Shown here one piece after another: positions 8,327 to 15,092 of a stretch of 16,935 bases of DNA. Under the pieces are notes generated by a model. It saw only the letters and a program-made list of their open reading frames with translations, was not told where the DNA came from and searched no databases. Position 1 is the first letter of the stretch. Each line of letters starts with the position of its first letter. Both the position numbers and the translations under genes were made by a program. Origin of the DNA: an uncultured Desulfomonile sp. (GTDB taxonomy: Bacteria; Desulfobacterota; Desulfomonilia; Desulfomonilales; Desulfomonilaceae); the NCBI GenBank assembly GCA_903853735.1, contig CAINUH010000197.1:1-16935 (forward strand). The letters are read 5' to 3'.

Positions 8327-10461
8327 TTTCCGGCCCCCTTCTCTTCCGAATGGGCCCCGTGTTTGGGATCGGTCGGTCCGGATGCGGGCATGAGTTCTTG
8401 TCGACCCGGCCTTGAACCGTCAGAATCGGTCTGGGTTTGTGCCGTCTCCGGTTCGCGAGGAATCTTTTCGACCAATTCTCCGCAAGTCAACATGTCTTGA
8501 CCTTTGAATGGCTTATGACCGAAATAGGGGTTGCGCCTGTCTTCGCCGGTCTGTACCCAGTAGGCTCCTCTTTGATCAGAGGCCATAGGGCAATGAAAGA
8601 CCACCAAAGGTTCAGTCATTACATGGCGAAAGCTCATCAGCAACTTGACAAAGGCCTCTGAAAGTGGATCAAATACTTTGCGCCGGGCGTCGAGGTTTAC
8701 TGTTCGGACCATGAGACCGAGGCTATTGATCAGTGTTTTGGAAAGGTCATCCCAAACACCTCGGGCTAGTGCATCAAGAGACTGTGCGTTTACAGACCTC
8801 AAGATCTCTCCAAGCCTGGTAGCGTATTTACCCACGGCCTCGGTATCTTCATCGACGAGAGCTTCTTTCAGTTTCAGATATTCTTGAATTACAGGAGTTA
8901 ATTCATCCAGAAAGGCTCTGGGAGCGTCCAATTTTCTGATCACTTCTTCTTCCACTTTTCCCAGGGCCCTGTCGGTCTTGGTAGTCTGGGGAGGCTTCAT
9001 CATACTTGGCCGTGCAAGAATCTGCATGGCGCTATCGATCTTGAAGTTGCCGCGTGTTACCACCCTTTCGCCTTCTTTCAACCCGTCGTAGATCACGTAT
9101 TTGTCGCCTGCCCGAGGCCCGAGCACAACTTCACGTGCTTCGTAGGTAGGTCGGTCGCGATCAGGTACCTCGACGTAGACCAATGCTCTTTTCCCCGTAA
9201 TAAGGGGCGCTGAAGCAGGAACAACCAGCGGAAATATCGGGTCCTTTTCGTCGGAATAGCCGTACGCCGAGGCAGGCCTCAATGCCATTTTGCTGTCGGG
9301 ACAGGTTCCCGGCGCCTGGCCGGCTTCATCCCTGGGATGCACAGGACAAACGTATTTCCCGGCCCATTCGGGCTTTATAACTCTCCCTGACTGATCGATT
9401 TCCGATTGTAGTTCTGCGGTAACAAACATGCCGGGCTTCAAGCTCAGGTCGGGATTGGCTGCCTCGACTCGAACCTTAACCGACCGGGTTTTTGTATCCA
9501 ACATGGGGTCTATGAAGAGAACCTTACCGGTAAACTTACGTCCCGGAACTGATGGAGTGGTGAAGGTCACATCCTGCCCGTATCTGATCCACGGGATATC
9601 GGTCTCGTATGCGTCCAGCTTAATCCAAACGTGGGATAAATCGTTAATAATATACATTTCGGTCCCTTCTTTGACAAACTGCCCAAGGACCGCGAATTTT
9701 TTCATTACCGTTCCGCTTATGGGAGCCTTCAAAGTTACGTAGAGTAACGGTTTCTTTTTCTCTCTTATTTCGGCAATCTGCTCCCTGGTGAGTCCCAATT
9801 GAATAAGCTTTTCTTCTCCACCCTTGATTACAGCTTCCTCAGGCTCACCGCCGCGCATGGATTCGAACAAGTCCACTTGGCTCTTTATGAGGGTGGGGCT
9901 CCAGATCGTAACCATAGGATCTCCCTTGGTTACTTGAACTCCAGTAAAGTTTACATATATTTCGTCCAGACGGCCATCCACTCTTGAGGTCAATACAGCG
10001 GCCCTCGTCTCGTCTTCGTAGACCATACCCAGCATTCGTACTTCTATTCTTGCACGTTGTCTCTTCGCTTCGGACGTCTCAACTTCAGCGAGTTTCTTAG
10101 CCTGTTCAGACATGGAATACTGCGGTACAGAGCCGCCTGATAAATCTTCCTTCCCGGTTTCCAGAGGAATGAGATCCATAAAGCAAATTGGACATTTGCC
10201 CGGCTTTGGGAGCTTGATCTGAGGGTGCATGGAGCAGGTCCAGAGTTGAGGATGGGAGGTTTCTTTATGTTGATCCACGGAGACGGGATCACGGACCGAG
10301 GAACTAGCGGGAGCCTGCTGCTTGGTGACTCCTACGACGTCGGTCTTGGTCCCGCCCGAAAGAAAATAGATGATAAGAAGGGCCACAATGATCGGAGTCA
10401 GGAGGAGAATGGTCTTCTTGCGTAGACTGTCAGGAATGTAGCCATACCAACTCTTGTTCAT
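8323..10461 (-). CDS. cusB: CusB-type RND periplasmic adaptor with two heavy-metal-binding motifs and C-terminal DUF3347
   Basis: A 712-residue membrane-fusion protein. An N-terminal membrane anchor is near 16-35. A heavy-metal-binding domain follows at about 73-100, with C76, M78, H79 and CPICFM at 90-95. The HlyD/CusB adaptor body runs over about 115-480, with the characteristic GRLDEIYVNFTGVQVTKGD at 163-181. A second, divergent metal motif interrupts the body at 370-395 (CPVHP at 372-376, CPDSKM at 387-392, in which the second Cys is replaced). The C-terminal region, about 520-664, matches DUF3347: HCPMA (623-627), GAYWVQ, NPYFG and LTCGE (658-662). The protein would link CusA to an outer-membrane channel and present Cu(I) to it. 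AGGAGGAG lies 5 bases before the ATG. No outer-membrane channel gene is in the window. Confidence 0.94.
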   Translation of the reverse strand: MNKSWYGYIPDSLRKKTILLLTPIIVALLIIYFLSGGTKTDVVGVTKQQAPASSSVRDPVSVDQHKETSHPQLWTCSMHPQIKLPKPGKCPICFMDLIPLETGKEDLSGGSVPQYSMSEQAKKLAEVETSEAKRQRARIEVRMLGMVYEDETRAAVLTSRVDGRLDEIYVNFTGVQVTKGDPMVTIWSPTLIKSQVDLFESMRGGEPEEAVIKGGEEKLIQLGLTREQIAEIREKKKPLLYVTLKAPISGTVMKKFAVLGQFVKEGTEMYIINDLSHVWIKLDAYETDIPWIRYGQDVTFTTPSVPGRKFTGKVLFIDPMLDTKTRSVKVRVEAANPDLSLKPGMFVTAELQSEIDQSGRVIKPEWAGKYVCPVHPRDEAGQAPGTCPDSKMALRPASAYGYSDEKDPIFPLVVPASAPLITGKRALVYVEVPDRDRPTYEAREVVLGPRAGDKYVIYDGLKEGERVVTRGNFKIDSAMQILARPSMMKPPQTTKTDRALGKVEEEVIRKLDAPRAFLDELTPVIQEYLKLKEALVDEDTEAVGKYATRLGEILRSVNAQSLDALARGVWDDLSKTLINSLGLMVRTVNLDARRKVFDPLSEAFVKLLMSFRHVMTEPLVVFHCPMASDQRGAYWVQTGEDRRNPYFGHKPFKGQDMLTCGELVEKIPREPETAQTQTDSDGSRPGRQELMPASGPTDPKHGAHSEEKGAGK

Positions 10462-10623
10462 GGTTTCTCCTCCTGGTACGAGAGGTTGATGCCTAGACGA
10501 TAGGAGAATCTTGAAAACACATTGTTTCCCACCCGACGGGTTATTTACGTTTCTGCGAAGAAATTCCTATTCAAGATTGATCCAGGCGTTAACGCCTTCG
10601 CTCAGGGTGCCTCCCGTAAAAGA
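10462..10623 (-). promoter_or_regulatory. Intercistronic spacer before cusB with three inverted repeats
   Basis: This is the longest internal gap of the copper operon (162 bases). It holds a perfect 14-base palindrome, AGGCGTTAACGCCT (10584-10597), a 5-base stem with 4-base loop, TTTCT-GCGA-AGAAA (10550-10563), and an 11-base dyad, ACCCG-A-CGGGT (10531-10541). None is followed by a U-tract, so they do not look like terminators. They could be operators or RNA processing sites. I cannot see a good internal promoter here. Confidence 0.35.
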
Positions 10624-10755
10624 CTACCATGGGTTTGACCCCGGAAAGTATCCGGCGCTTGCCGGATCACAACAGGCGGGCGCTGCAAAGCCCGTCGAAA
10701 CTGAAAAGCAAGCAACAATGATTGCTACGGCGAGTATTACTTTAACTGGTTTCAT
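10624..10755 (-). CDS. 43-residue exported peptide, unrecognised
   Basis: A short gene with a perfect AGGAGG 6 bases before its ATG. Residues 4-20 form a hydrophobic signal sequence; cleavage after TGFAA (about residue 25) would release an 18-residue peptide with a vicinal Cys pair (PACCDPASAGYFPGSNPW). An alternative is lipoprotein processing at C15 (IVAC). It lies between the ABC ATPase and cusB in the same direction. After its TAG the same frame stays open for 18 more codons (TGGTLSEGVNAWINLE at the end) before another TAG, so it may be a 3'-truncated relic of a longer protein. A longer version starting inside the ATPase gene is less likely. I know no family for it. The Cys pair fits a copper locus. 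Confidence 0.6.
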   Translation of the reverse strand: MKPVKVILAVAIIVACFSVSTGFAAPACCDPASAGYFPGSNPW

Positions 10756-10843
10756 CTTAGGCCTCCTATGATTTTTGTTCGGGATGAGGTTCAATCCTTT
10801 TTTCTCGCAGTATTGCATACCCGTGTACGGACCGATTGGGACA

Positions 10844-11536
10844 TCAGCCCGCCGCGCGCATTGCCGGCATAGTCTTAATTCCGCCATCGGCGACTTCCAC
10901 TATGCGATCCGCATACTCGGCATTGAGCCTGCTATGGGTAACCATCACTATGGTCTGCCCCTCTGAGTTAAGCCTCTTAAGCAAGTTCATGACTTCGGCC
11001 GAGTTTCTCGAGTCCAGATTGCCCGTGGGCTCATCCGCAAAGAGAATAGGGGGCTCGTTCACGACAGCCCTCGCTATGGCCACACGCTCCTGCTCACCTC
11101 CGGAGATCTGATTCGGCAGCCTGTGCGCTTTGTCTTTCAAGCCCACTCTCTCAAGAGCCGACAAGGCCAGGGATTTTTTGGCTGCTTCAGTGTGGTGGGT
11201 AACAGCCAGGGGAAGCTGGACGTTTTCAAGAACATTCAGGTATGGAACGAGCTGAAACGATTGAAAAATAAAGCCCATAAACTCTCGTCTGAAGTCGGCG
11301 AGCTTGTCTCTTTTGAGAGAGTAAATATCGATCCCACCGATGATGACTTGGCCCCTCGTAGGGCTGAGCAATCCGCCGAGCATCGATAGCAACGTGCTCT
11401 TGCCGGCTCCGGATTCACCCATGATTGATATGAACTCTCCTTGTTCGATTGACAGGTCTATACGTCGAACTGCGGTGACTTGGCCGTCACCGTCTCCAAA
11501 ATCTTTTGCCACCTGATCAGCTACTATGTAACTCAT
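10844..11536 (-). CDS. ABC transporter ATPase, LolD/MacB type
   Basis: A 230-residue ATPase with a complete motif set: Walker A GESGAGKST (40-48), Q-loop in FQSFQLVPYLNVLENV (91-106), signature ISGGEQERVAIARA (144-157; SGGEQ in place of SGGQQ), Walker B ILFADEPTGNLD (164-175) and switch His 201. The -FADEPTGNLD- form is typical of the LolD/MacB/FtsE group that partners FtsX-like permeases. It should power the permease coded 10 bases upstream. AAGGAGG lies 5 bases before the ATG. The substrate is unknown; members of this group often work as mechanical transducers and not as classical channels. Gene order after the DUF2318 and permease genes matches the Campylobacter Cj1660-Cj1663 block in kind. 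Confidence 0.93.
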   Translation of the reverse strand: MSYIVADQVAKDFGDGDGQVTAVRRIDLSIEQGEFISIMGESGAGKSTLLSMLGGLLSPTRGQVIIGGIDIYSLKRDKLADFRREFMGFIFQSFQLVPYLNVLENVQLPLAVTHHTEAAKKSLALSALERVGLKDKAHRLPNQISGGEQERVAIARAVVNEPPILFADEPTGNLDSRNSAEVMNLLKRLNSEGQTIVMVTHSRLNAEYADRIVEVADGGIKTMPAMRAAG

Positions 11537-11546
11537 TGAAACCTCC

Positions 11547-12704
11547 TTATAACGACCGTAGCGCTTCGCTTGGATCCATGCGGGCCGCCGTCATTGCCGG
11601 GTAAAGGGATGCTACAAGCCCGATCAGGACCGCAAGAAAGACGGCGCCGGCAGCTACCATCGGGTCCAGAGAGAAATGGGGCGTATGGTCGGTCAGGAAC
11701 GTCAGCAACAAGCGAGTCACACCTATTCCTGCAAGATAGCCGACTATCCCGGCTACGAACGAAACCAGGAAGGCTTCGAGGAGGATGATGCGCATGATAT
11801 GAGATTTCCTAAAACCTATGGCGCTGAATATTCCTATTTCCCTCGTTCGTTCGTTTACACTACCCATCATGGTCACAAAAACCACCATGGACCCAACGAG
11901 CAACACGAGGCCCGAGATGCCCAGAGAAAACTTGCGGAAGTTGTGAAGGGTATCCATGCGACCCTCGACCACCTGCTGGACTGCCGTGACCTTGGCCGCA
12001 GGAATTTTTTCCGAAATCTGGGCCACTATTTCAGAGATAGGGCAATTCTTGCAAAGAGCCGCAATCTCCACCATCCCCACCTGGTTTTCTTTACCGAATA
12101 ACTTCTGGGTAACGGGCAGAGCCATGAAAATGAGACTGTCGTCCTGGGATCCGGTTGGTGCGAGCACCCCGGTAACCTTAAAGCTCTCGCCTTTTATGTC
12201 CACGGAAGCATCTGTTTTGAGTCGGAAACGGTCAGCCGCCTCATTCCCCACAAGGATTTCATCCTCGTATTCCGGTTGCTTGCCCGTAATCTTCCACCAT
12301 TTTTTCAGAGACACTTCCGCTGGGAAGTCCACGCCGACAACAAGGGCTTTATTCCCATTGCTTTCAAAAACCCCAAAAACTTTCGGGCTTACGATTCTTA
12401 TATTGGCAGCATTATTGATGGTCTTTATCTTGTCCAAGTCCTGTTGAGAGATCTCCTTGAGATCAAAAGAAAGGCCTCCCAGACTCAGACCTCCATAAGT
12501 GAGAGACAGTCCTTCGGAGCGCGGAGTAATCAGGATATTTGCTCCGAACTCGTCCATCTTGTGTGCAATGTCTTCTTCCAGGGTGCTGGTAGTGGTAAGA
12601 AGAGCAACCACCGAAGCCACTCCCACGAGAATCCCCATCACCAGGAAAAAAACTTTGGCCTTTCTACGCCTCAGGTTGTTTATCGCTATATCGTGAAGTT
12701 TCAT
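11547..12704 (-). CDS. FtsX/MacB-type ABC permease with periplasmic CxxC
   Basis: A 385-residue permease with the FtsX plan: one N-terminal membrane helix (about 17-40), a large periplasmic MacB-like domain (about 41-255), then three helices (about 258-283, 305-335 and 346-370). The cytoplasmic coupling stretch ERTREIGIFSAIGF (285-298) and the C-terminal YPAMTAARMDPSEALRSL are family hallmarks. The periplasmic domain carries CKNC at 218-221, unusual enough to suggest a thiol-redox or metal-binding step. It is coded 9 bases after the DUF2318 gene, with which it probably works, and 10 bases before its ATPase. Related permeases accompany DUF2318 proteins in Campylobacter-type iron loci; what is moved or sensed here is not known. 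Confidence 0.92.
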   Translation of the reverse strand: MKLHDIAINNLRRRKAKVFFLVMGILVGVASVVALLTTTSTLEEDIAHKMDEFGANILITPRSEGLSLTYGGLSLGGLSFDLKEISQQDLDKIKTINNAANIRIVSPKVFGVFESNGNKALVVGVDFPAEVSLKKWWKITGKQPEYEDEILVGNEAADRFRLKTDASVDIKGESFKVTGVLAPTGSQDDSLIFMALPVTQKLFGKENQVGMVEIAALCKNCPISEIVAQISEKIPAAKVTAVQQVVEGRMDTLHNFRKFSLGISGLVLLVGSMVVFVTMMGSVNERTREIGIFSAIGFRKSHIMRIILLEAFLVSFVAGIVGYLAGIGVTRLLLTFLTDHTPHFSLDPMVAAGAVFLAVLIGLVASLYPAMTAARMDPSEALRSL

Positions 12705-12713
12705 TGCATCCCC

Positions 12714-13202
12714 CTATTGAAAGTATTTCTGGCCGGACATTACGTCCTGCTGAGTGATGATGACCTTGTCCCCTTGTATGGTCCTTTTCAGAGGTGAAGG
12801 ATTACAGCCTCCCTTTATCTCGTTGACCTTGTCTGTCCGGAACTTAAGCCCACAATTGATACACACCATGTCGTTACCCTGCTGAACATAGCCTTTCTTG
12901 GCTTTGTAGCAGACTTCGCATGCGTCGAATGCCGCCCGGATGACGCCGTCCGTACTCTTCACCACAAAAAAACGGACCCATTGGTTGGGCGAGTGTTTGT
13001 ATTCAAAATGCTTCGCTTTTCCATCCTGAAAGGCTGATACAGGAAATTCAAAAGCGCCGTTCTGCGGCTTAACTTCGTTCGCCGGAACCGTAAAACTCCA
13101 CGCCGAGGCGGTAGCAGTGCAGCCAAGGACTCCGCAGCAAAGTGCCACGGTGAGAATTACCTTCGCTGTCGAATTACCTGTTTGCGTATATTTTCGTAAC
13201 AT
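12714..13202 (-). CDS. DUF2318 exported Cys-rich protein
   Basis: A 162-residue protein from the ATG at 13202. I prefer this start because AAAGGA lies 8 bases upstream, and the in-frame extension up to 13265 has no ribosome site. A hydrophobic leader at about 13-32 contains VLGC (lipobox-like, C28) and then TASA, so it is either a lipoprotein or signal-peptidase-I processed. The DUF2318 core has CEVC (95-98), CINC (114-117) and GGC (131-133) in the family pattern FDACEVCYKAKKGY. The family is annotated as Fe-S containing, and in Campylobacter (Cj1660) it lies in the P19/FTR1 iron-uptake locus next to FtsX-type permeases and an ATPase. Here it heads the same trio within a copper operon. Metal or thiol transfer to the permease is inferred. 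Confidence 0.9.
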   Translation of the reverse strand: MLRKYTQTGNSTAKVILTVALCCGVLGCTATASAWSFTVPANEVKPQNGAFEFPVSAFQDGKAKHFEYKHSPNQWVRFFVVKSTDGVIRAAFDACEVCYKAKKGYVQQGNDMVCINCGLKFRTDKVNEIKGGCNPSPLKRTIQGDKVIITQQDVMSGQKYFQ

Positions 13203-13298
13203 AATCATCGTCCTTTCTTGTTTAGGTAGCTTTGGAGCAGCATCTGTGCTCATCGAATTTCCCATGACCGACTTGAGAGAAAACCGGCATCCCCGACC

Positions 13299-14240
13299 TC
13301 ATTGAACCAAGAGGCTTTTCAGTTCGGTGTCCTGAGCAATCATTCGGGGCCACAGGGTTTTCCATTCGTCTTGGCCCACAGAAGCATAAACCCTCTCTTT
13401 TAACCCAGGATCCAGGATTTTCACATCGGCTTCCTTGAAGAGCTTCCCGGCCCATTCAACTGCTTTTCGCTTTCTTTCAGAAGGATCCTGGACGCCCTGA
13501 AGAACGTTCTCTTCGAGGAGCTTACGTATACCCAACCTTTGGCCGACTATCTGATAGTACTTCTCCGGCGATCCATACGAGGAAGATATCCAGGACAGAA
13601 ATTCCTCTCTTGAGGCTCCTTGTTGTTCAAATATTCTCTGAACCTCCGCCTCAACTTCGTAAGGCTGCACAACAACCAGTTGGGCATCCGCCGCGTCGAG
13701 CAGGATCTTCTTCCCCACTACGGAGAAAAATGCGGAAGGCACATCATGCTTGGTTTCTTTCTTGACCACATCGAATGGAAGTTTCAAGTCTCGCTCAAAC
13801 ACGGGCTTACCATTGACATCGGCCACAAGAACCTCATTGATCCCTGAACCCATGGGTTTGTACAGGCCGTCAAGCTTGACCGGGTAACCAGCTCGCGCTA
13901 TCGCCTCCTGAATGGTCTCAGAGTTGGTCTGTTTGTCCCTGAACTTCACGGTCACGTCCTGCGCGGCCAGACTCACATCGGTCTCTACAACTCCAGGGAT
14001 CTTGCCGGTAACTTCCTTGACCGTGATGACACATGCAGGACAGTTCATTTTGTTGACGGTAAATCGTGATCCTATGACCTGTCCCGTCATCATTCTGTAC
14101 GCGGCGTATCCACCGCTGCCCAGCAACGCAATCACGACCAAAGCCACCCCTGCCCTGCGAAATTTACTGACCGAAATTTTTCGTTCAGCGCTTTCCAACG
14201 TATCCATGTCGATTTTCTTCATTTTTCGTTCGACAGACAT
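13299..14240 (-). CDS. Membrane-anchored HMA metal-binding domain fused to a SurA-like chaperone domain
   Basis: A 313-residue protein with an unusual architecture. A single membrane helix at about 28-48 (N-terminus cytoplasmic, the rest periplasmic) precedes a heavy-metal-associated domain at about 58-123 with MNCPAC (C67, C70) and the typical end EAIARAGYPVKL. Residues about 136-278 then resemble the SurA N-terminal chaperone domain: VNGKPVFERDL, a KKILLDAADAQLVV helix, the VEAEVQRIFEQQGASREEFL stretch and RLGIRKLLEENVL. The peptidyl-prolyl isomerase domain of SurA is absent. It probably captures Cu(I) in the periplasm and either passes it to the CusB/CusA pump or uses metal binding to control a chaperone. 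AGGAG lies 7 bases before the ATG. The SurA match is from pattern only. Confidence 0.85.
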   Translation of the reverse strand: MSVERKMKKIDMDTLESAERKISVSKFRRAGVALVVIALLGSGGYAAYRMMTGQVIGSRFTVNKMNCPACVITVKEVTGKIPGVVETDVSLAAQDVTVKFRDKQTNSETIQEAIARAGYPVKLDGLYKPMGSGINEVLVADVNGKPVFERDLKLPFDVVKKETKHDVPSAFFSVVGKKILLDAADAQLVVVQPYEVEAEVQRIFEQQGASREEFLSWISSSYGSPEKYYQIVGQRLGIRKLLEENVLQGVQDPSERKRKAVEWAGKLFKEADVKILDPGLKERVYASVGQDEWKTLWPRMIAQDTELKSLLVQ

Positions 14241-14264
14241 GCCAGTACTCCTGTTGATTTATCG

Positions 14265-14316
14265 CGGTCGGTTGAAACTGACCGATATTTTGGCTCAATC
14301 CTTTGCTGACGGATTG
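14265..14316 (-). promoter_or_regulatory. Stem-loops in the gap between the Cys-rich leader gene and the HMA-SurA gene
   Basis: The 136-base intercistronic gap contains CAATCC / GGATTG (14296-14301 and 14311-14316; 6-base stem, 9-base loop) and CGGTC / GACCG (14265-14269 and 14280-14284), about 25 bases before the HMA-SurA start codon. A weaker pairing, ACGG / CCGT, overlaps the first stem and would exclude it. Such alternatives could allow attenuation, but the stems are short. Confidence 0.25.
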
Positions 14317-14376
14317 TTACCGCCGTTTTTTAAGTAAAACTGCGCTGATGAGATCAAGAATGTCGAAAGGGACGGA

Positions 14377-14838
14377 TCAACAGACGAGGATAAGAGTTCG
14401 GAGAAGAGTGACCATGCCGGGTGGATCCACGACCTCCGGAGAAACCGGGCTCCTTAACGACAGGATCACGGAGAATGGGGAAACTGAAGATATTGCGACC
14501 AGATGGTCTTTGGCGGTTTCGTCTTGAGCGGAATATCCGGACAGAGCGATGACTTGCATCTGTTCGGCGCATCTGCACGCACTGCAAACTCCCTTAATGA
14601 CGCTGCCGCAAGCACAGGACCGATCTTCCTTCAGATCCACCGGACAGCAAGAATGACTTGGGGGGCTGGGTGCAGTAAGATTAGCGGTGAATTTTTCGGC
14701 ACAACAGGAGGCTATGGGTCTTTCCGATTCTAAGGCTTTACTCTTGAACTTGCAACAACAGGGCATCCACGATGCGGGAACCACCGTGATTCCCACCATC
14801 GATATACATACAACAATTACTACTGCCCTACTCAGCAT
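14377..14838 (-). CDS. Secreted Cys-rich protein, first gene of the copper operon
   Basis: A 153-residue protein with a hydrophobic N-terminus (about 4-22, signal peptide). Twelve cysteines follow within 64 residues: CCC at 27-29, CC at 45-46, CC at 64-65, CAC at 75-77 and CSACRC at 85-90. One further Cys is the last residue (LLRTLILVC). Clustered Cys in an exported protein at the head of a copper operon suggests a metallothionein-like Cu(I) binder or a copper sensor. I see no named family; it is not a plain metallothionein, which would be smaller and unexported. Its ribosome site is weak (AAAGGG about 5 bases from the ATG), and a tiny ATG frame (MEKQG-like, five codons) ends just before it. 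A 136-base gap with stem-loops separates it from the next gene. Confidence 0.75.
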   Translation of the reverse strand: MLSRAVVIVVCISMVGITVVPASWMPCCCKFKSKALESERPIASCCAEKFTANLTAPSPPSHSCCPVDLKEDRSCACGSVIKGVCSACRCAEQMQVIALSGYSAQDETAKDHLVAISSVSPFSVILSLRSPVSPEVVDPPGMVTLLRTLILVC

Positions 14839-14872
14839 TTTAGCCCTTTTGCTCCATAATCCTCATTTGTTT

Positions 14873-14900
14873 AGTCTACTACCTATTCCTTCCAAGTCAA
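14873..14900 (-). promoter_or_regulatory. Candidate promoter for the copper operon
   Basis: On the minus strand, TTGACT (14900-14895, five of six) and TAGACT (14878-14873, four of six) are 16 bases apart; transcription would begin near 14866, about 28 bases before the ATG at 14838. TGGAAGGAATAGGTAG fills the spacer. TTTGTT and AACAAA flank the promoter as a loose inverted repeat about 60 bases across. I see no clear CueR or CusR box. The 190 bases further upstream show nothing I can name. Confidence 0.5.
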
Positions 14901-15092
14901 GACGCGAATATGATCTTACCTAACAAACTAGGCACGAGCAACCCGCAGCGCGACCTCCCGGAATTACAAGAGCCTCGTAATCGTCCGCTAGTATGTCGGC
15001 GAATGTAGCGTTCAATGTCAAGTTATGGCCGCGTTTCTCAGTACAAGCGACGTTTGATACCGAAGTGCTGATTCTTCAAACTGGTTTCCCGG

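Noticed and set aside
10756..10887. Longer 87-residue version of the small exported peptide, beginning inside the ATPase gene
   Set aside because: The perfect AGGAGG and the signal peptide both start at 10755; the extension would bury the signal sequence internally.
13203..13265. 21-residue N-terminal extension of the DUF2318 protein
   Set aside because: No ribosome site precedes 13265, and the extension would place a charged tail ahead of the export signal; AAAGGA is well spaced from 13202.
14839..15092. tRNA or small RNA gene upstream of the copper operon
   Set aside because: No cloverleaf arms or conserved T-loop bases can be found; the only short pairing (ATTAC/GTAAT near 14963) is too weak.
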